A stretch of 64,000 bases of DNA. Origin: Musa acuminata AAA Group (Eukaryota; Streptophyta; Magnoliopsida; Zingiberales; Musaceae). Position numbers and translations under genes: made by a program. Under the pieces are notes generated by a model that was not told where the DNA came from, did not search any database, and saw only the letters and a program-made list of their open reading frames with translations. Of the stretch, positions 58,601 to 64,000 are shown one piece after another. Every line of letters begins with the position of its first letter. Position 1 is the stretch's first letter. The DNA lies in NCBI RefSeq assembly GCF_036884655.1, contig NC_088345.1, positions 35,187,001-35,251,000 on the forward strand, given 5' to 3'.

Positions 58601-59811
58601 TTCTTTATTATTTCGATAGTGAGTTTTGAAATGTGTGTTGTATCTCCAATCATAAGTCTTGAGCATCCACTATCAAGATATCATTTTTGCTCATAGCTTT
58701 CGATTGTAGATATTTCTATAAGAAGGGTGGGTTTGTTCTATGTATCCATTTAGCTTTGGGTCCTCATGGTTATATATATCTATCTTGATTTTTGGCATAA
58801 GGTCATTTATGGTTCCTTTAGAAACCCAAACCAAATTATGTGAGTCATACTTTTTAAATAAATATTTAAAAGCAAAATGACTACATCTACTATAAAAATT
58901 ATACTTAACCTTAGGGGTAACATGCAATATAGGTACTTTAATAAAAGTAGTTAGCTTTTGTTGAGTGTAGTTACTCATAAAGTCGATTCTTTCCTTTCTA
59001 CGAACATGACCTTTATTGGCAAGAATTATGTTTAATGATTTGCTACCAATTTTAAAATTTTCTAATATTTATTATATTAATATTTTTTTCTTTTTGCATG
59101 AATCTAATTCTTCACACGGAGTGCAAAAGGTTAACATGCAATTATCATACTCATTTTTTAATTTTTTAAATTCACTAGAAAGAGAAGCATGATTATTTTT
59201 TTAATAATTTATAATGTTTACTAACTAATTTAAATTCATCAAATAAATCATGGAAATTATCAAGCAATTCATTGTAAGGTAAAGAAGTTTCGTTTGAGTC
59301 ATTAAGGCGTAGTTCGCCACCTCGCCTTTGTTGGCTTGCTCCTCTTCTTCGGATGTACTTGATTAATCCTAAGTTACCTTAAGTACTTTTTTCTTCTTTA
59401 GCAGCTTCTTCTTTTTAAGTTTGTTTTTGTTTTTAGTTATAAATTTTTTAAATTTTCTTGTGAGGAGTTCAAGGTCATCATCACTTGAGTTTTCGCTCGA
59501 GTGGAATTCTTTTGTTCTAAGTGTCAAATCCTTTCTGTTCTTTGGAATATTGTTCTCATATTCATCATGTGTCATACATGTCATTTCATAGGTCATTAAA
59601 GACCCGATAAATTCTTTACTTCTTGTATTGACGTTACTTTTGGATCCCAATTTTTTGGAAGGGATCTTAGAATCTTATTTACAAGTTCAAGATTAGAAAT
59701 ATATTTGCCAAGAGCTTTCAAACTATTGATGACATCCGTAAAATCGATGTACATGTCAACAATAATTTTGCTTGACGTCATTCGAAACAATTTAAAACTA
59801 TACATCAAAAG
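58601..59811 (-). pseudogene. F gag and protease-start remnant, decayed
   Basis: On the minus strand, fragments match the Sirevirus gag: KLFRM, FTDVINSLKALGK, LVNKILRSLPKNWDPKVTSIQE, GSLMTYEMTC, ENSSDDDLELLTRKFKKF and LVWVSKGTI. Multiple frameshifts and stops are present, the first zinc knuckle region is lost, and a short piece like the protease start (GATAGTGGATGCTCAAG, near 58660-58680) remains. The rest of pol is missing. The N-terminal quarter of gag is also missing, joined directly to LTR F2 at about 59811. Confidence 0.75.
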
Positions 59812-61015
59812 GGGTGAATTTATACTTTCGTAAAAACATCGGTTTGAAAATCTCATTTAATGAAATCATATCAGAAAGCATTTAAACTTAAAGAGCATAT
59901 TCGTGAGCATAATGAGAGTAGTAATCAAGTAAATCAGATAGCAATATAAATGAAAAGCATGAAAGAAATGTAAATTGATTTTATAGTAATTTAGTCGTCG
60001 TGACCTACATCTACTCTCGATTCATCTTCACTCGAGGTCACCAGCTTCCACTACCGATCTTCTTTTTAATGAGCGAAGATTAACTACCCTTACAACTCTT
60101 TCTCCTTTTCACAAGCTCAGGAGAGAACCTTTATACCTCTTTGTTTTATACCTCACTTCTCCCTTAGGAACCTTCTAATAACTCTAGAAGGAAGAGACTT
60201 ACTCACTTTAGAGATATTACAATACTTTTTCACAAGGATTCTTTCTCCCTTTCTACTCTCTTTCTTACTGGTTCAAGGAGGAATAGCTGGGGTATTTATA
60301 GACTCCAAGTGACTTCAAAAATGGAGCCAAAGAGTCTCATCCTAGATTTTCGGGATACTGACGATACCATCGTCTAACAGATTGACAACTGGTGATACCA
60401 TCGCTTGTCAATCTGACACTAAGTGGTACCATCGCCCAGTCTGACATTGACACTGGGTGGTACGACCACTCAGTCTAGTGGTACCATCACCCAATCTAGT
60501 GGTGTCATCGCCTAACCCTTTTATGGGTAACCGAATGGGCCTTCCACATGGCCCAAAATAGCCTTAACTCAAGCCTAATGGGCCCCTAATTAAGTTTGCA
60601 TAGTTACACTCTAAAACTGACTCAATTAGACTCTAAACTTCAACCAAGACTTAATTACAATCATGAAGCCTACGTTGTACAGCATGTCATTGGTATATTC
60701 GTCACTTCGTCTGATCCTTTGGCACATTGTCCTCTCATTCGGTGTATTGCCCAATCGACATATTGACTTCCCACAACACCCGATCATCTTAGCACAATAC
60801 TTGATTCTTCTAGCCCGATGCTCGAACTCATGGCACGAAGTCTATCCTTTGGTACATCGACCAATCATCCGACATGATGCTCTTTGGCCTAATGTTAGAT
60901 TCTATTTCCATGATTCAAGTCCACAATCAAAGTTTTTCTTATGTCACTTATCTTAAATGCATATTAGTTTATAACTTTATTAATTGATTTTATCATCAAA
61001 ATATGAAATTCAACA
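59812..61015 (-). repeat. F2: truncated Sirevirus-like LTR, minus strand
   Basis: This LTR is similar to F1, with the TTCAACA end intact at 61015 and palindrome remnants at about 60360-60510. Its other end is fused to gag within CACCCC sequence near 59811. It is followed on the right by another 3' UTR copy rather than gag. Confidence 0.72.
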
Positions 61016-62418
61016 ATCTCCCCCTTTTTTATTATGACAACCAATTGACGATAGAGTTTAAACTAAACTCCCCCTATCAATATATCATATTGAAATAAAG
61101 TATCATTCAAATAAATAATAACCTTCTAATCAAAGTTTAAATGATTTTAATCATAAATCACATCATATGCAATATACATCATAGACATCATTATAATAAA
61201 ATCATGAGTATTGCATACATAATCATAATTGCAAAATATCAATGTGCATCATATCATACATTATTCAAATTTTAAATTATCATAACTTCTCCTCCTTTGT
61301 CATCAACAAAAAGGAGAAAAATACAACTAGCAAGTTTTGCAAGATAGTAAATTATCAAGTTTTACTTCATTTTAGAACATACAAGCTAGCAAGTTTTAGA
61401 TATGTGCAAGTTTAGCAGTTTTGCTTCTCTTGAGATTGCAATCTACCAGTTCTTGCTTCTCTTTTGAGATATGTAAGCAAGTAATTTTTTGCTTCTCTTG
61501 AGATATACAAGCTTGGAAATTTTGCTTTTCTTTGCAATGTGCAAGCTGGCAAGTTTTTCTCCTTGAAATGTGCAAGCTAACAACACTTTCTCCCCATTTG
61601 TTATTTTCTTTACATCTATTTTCAAATCATGACAAAGATAAATAATAAAGATAAATTTACATCAATATTTCAATCATAAAAAATAAAAGATCAAGTCATA
61701 GATAACAAAAAATTATGTGTCATTTTTGACAAATCTCTTCTTTTGTAAATAGAAGGAATGAAAGGAAATGATCTTGATTCAAAAGGAAAACTCAAGTTAT
61801 AAAAATTGAGAAATCAAGATCATTATCCAAAAAATGTATAAGAAGAATTTTTTGCATTTAAGAGATTTAACATGTCTAAGTTTAACATTCAAGCTAGCAC
61901 TTTTTGCTTCTCTTTTGCAATGTGCAAGCTAACAATTTTTCTCTCCCCCTTTGGTTATAAAAAAGAAGGATAGAATACAATAATATAATTTTTTGTTTTA
62001 CATCAATGCTCAAATCATAACATAAGATATACAAACATAAATACAAATGAGTCATATTAAAATTATAACATAAAAGATATTAATATGAAAGATCATGAAA
62101 GAGCAAGCTGTGAATACCAAAAGACATGATTTATTTTGAAAAATCTCCTCTTAAATAAAAAGAAATCTTAGGAGATTAAATAGTAAAAGATCTTCAAAAG
62201 AAATTTTAAGTCATGAATTTGGAGAAATCAAGAGAAAAGTCATAATTTATTTGGATAAATATTCTCTTTAATAAAATACAAGAATTATACGAGAATAAAG
62301 AGTAAGGGATCTTAATTCATATAAAAAAATCTCAACTGGATTATGTGCTATATTATGGGAGAAGTGAATGATGGTACACGTTATCACAATTAGTGCTTGA
62401 ACCTATTTGGGTAAGGAC
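61016..62418 (-). other. Second F-type 3' untranslated region (decayed)
   Basis: This closely parallels 56970-58300: ATCTCCCCC tract, AAACTCCCCCTATCAATAT, GTGCAAGCTAGCAA repeats and GATCAAGTCATGA repeats. No coding sequence. Confidence 0.68.
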
Positions 62419-63070
62419 TGTTAGGAACGAGTCGACGCTAAGACGGGGGAGCTGAATTAGTGCAGCAGATAAAATCACCAATTTGAAAAATTCTTTTTTC
62501 GATAAAACCAGTTTTGGAATGATAACTTCAAATCTCATTCGTAAGCATAGTGCTTGGTAAGGTAGTTTGTAGTAAAGATAAATTGCAAGAATAAAAATGT
62601 AAACCGAGTTTTATAGTGGTTCGATCGTTATATCCACTCCGTCGATTCATTTTACATCGAGGCCACTGGCAACTGGCATCCACTAACGATCTTCCTTCAA
62701 CGGGCGAAGACCAACTACCCTTATAACTCGATTCTCCTTTTGATAGGTTCAGGAGAGAACATTTACAACCCCCTTCACTCATCTCTTAAACAAGCCTAGT
62801 ACTTAGAGTTTGAGAGGAGTTCACACAAGATTACAATAGCGTTTTCTTTTCTTTTTACTCTCAATTATGTGTATGTTAACCAATGATGAGAGGGATATTT
62901 ATAGGTTTCAAGTGTATTCAAACTTAGAGCCTAAAAGTGTCTCATCTTGGGTTTCCTGGGTCTTGGCGGTACCACAGCCTGTGCTGGGAGGTACCACCGC
63001 CTGCAGCACTAACACTGGGTGGTACCATCACCTGACACCCTGCCATTACGCGGTACCACCTCCTGACAGT
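62419..63070 (-). repeat. G: partial E-type LTR, minus strand
   Basis: Starts TGTTAGGAACGAGTCG, the complement of the E-type terminus. It has a minus-strand TATA-like CCTATAAATATCC near 62890 and GGTGGTACC palindromes (about 62965-63065). It is cut at 63070 where LTR H starts. Confidence 0.7.
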
Positions 63071-64000
63071 TGTTTGGAATGAGTCGGCACTAAGAAATGT
63101 GGGGGTGGCGGGCGGGGGGGGGGGGGGGGGGCGGGGGGGAGGGTTGTGGGGGTTGAATTAGTGTAGCGGTAAAAACATTGATTTTGAAAGCCTTTATACG
63201 ATTAAAATCGATCTCGGAAAGATGCTTAACTTTAAAACGTTTGTAAGAATGTCATGAGCAAATAAAGTAAGTAATCAGTTTGCAATATAAGAATTAAAAG
63301 TAGAACAAAGATGCAAACCAATGTATAGTAGTTCAGTCATCGTGACCTACATCCACTCCACTGATTTCCCTTCCCTTGAGGCCACCGGCATCCACTAACG
63401 ATCTTCTTTCAATGGGCAAAGATTAACTACCCTTTTACAACCCTCTTCTTCTTTTCACAGGTTTAGGAGATAACCTTTACACCCCCTTCACTCTTCTCTA
63501 AGACTATACTAACACTTAGAGCATTTAGAGAGGTTCTCACAAGATTATAATAGAGTTTTTCTACATTTTTTTTTACTCTTTATTGTGTATGTTAACTAGG
63601 GATGAGAGGAGTATTTATAGGCCTCAAGTTGATTCAAACTTAGAGCCTAAAAATATCTCATCCCGGGATTCTTGGGTCTTAGTGGTACCACCGCCTAAAG
63701 CATTGACACTAGGCGATACCACCGCTTGGGAGACTGTGTCTGGGTGGTACCACCGCCGGACAATCTCAGCGACTGAGTCTGGGCGGTACCATTGCCTGAC
63801 ATAGTCTCGGAGACTGTGTCACGATGGTGCCACCTGTTGGGTCATTGTTTGGGCCTTCCACTTGGCCCAACACAACCTAATCTTGGGCTCAATTGACCTC
63901 TAATTGAGTTGGTCTAATTCCATCCTAATTATGTGTTAACTATAAAATTTAAGACATACACTAAGCTAAACAAGTCCAATAAGTCTAGGTTTCTTCGAGC
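63071..64000 (-). repeat. H: E-type LTR, minus strand, running off the window
   Basis: Begins TGTTTGGAATGAGTCGG, a variant of the G terminus. It contains an expanded G tract (about 63100-63150), CCTATAAATACTCC on the minus strand near 63611-63624 and palindromes GGTGGTACCACCGCC (about 63680-63830). It extends past 64000, so its other end and any target duplication cannot be seen. Confidence 0.7.
63100..63150 (+). repeat. G-rich homopolymer tract
   Basis: About 50 bases are almost all G, including one uninterrupted run of about 18 G. The tract sits where the other LTRs have a short C/G run next to the terminus. Confidence 0.85.

Overview
The window looks like a repeat-dominated nuclear segment of a monocot plant. 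LTR retrotransposons of the Ty1/copia superfamily, Sirevirus-like lineage, make up most of it. A tRNA-iMet-type primer-binding site, a CCHC gag, a DSG protease, a D,D-35-E integrase, a YVDD reverse transcriptase and a KP-L RNase H tail all point to copia. The only convincing host gene is an intronless, GC-rich armadillo-type gene at 29.5-30.8 kb, and its GC-rich codons fit a commelinid monocot. A Zingiberales/Musaceae origin is a guess that I cannot prove from the sequence.

Layout. (1) 1-4122 and 24541-27370 are the two halves of one GC-rich, CpG-rich tandem array with nested periods of 26, about 45, 66, about 219 and about 543 bp. Element A split it. (2) Element A (4123-24540, + strand, TSD TCGGC) carries element B (6535-16816, - strand, TSD TCGAT) nested in its gag gene. 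(3) 27371-28400 is a TATA-containing, LTR-like segment with a 117-bp triplicate. It is followed by a TA microsatellite and low-copy AT-rich DNA. (4) 29491-30771 (-) is the ARM-repeat gene. (5) 31.08-32.94 kb is a degenerate 0.3-0.6 kb tandem repeat. (6) Element D (33131-41788, + strand, TSD ATCAT) is an older Sirevirus. Almost all of its pol is replaced by about 2.3 kb of foreign DNA that carries a decayed ORF resembling the plant transposon-associated domain family. (7) Solo LTR E (42215-43715, TSD CATAT) and the intact element C (43779-54062, + strand, TSD ACATG) both lie in a diverged minisatellite. (8) 54.8-64.0 kb is a graveyard of decayed - strand Sirevirus LTRs, 3' UTRs and gag fragments.

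How the parts relate. B and C encode the same 527-aa gag and 1012-aa pol-frame proteins as read from the two copies, and their LTR pairs are nearly identical. They are therefore very recent insertions of one autonomous family. A is a slightly older relative whose pol is disabled. D, E and the 55-64 kb fossils are progressively older families. In A, B, C and D, gag and pol lie in one frame separated by a UAG codon at the same place, so Pol would need stop-codon suppression or another recoding route. The most unusual items are the chimeric D element, the conserved gag-UAG-pol arrangement, the changing LTR palindromes, and the multi-scale GC-rich array. No tRNA, rRNA or CRISPR was found.
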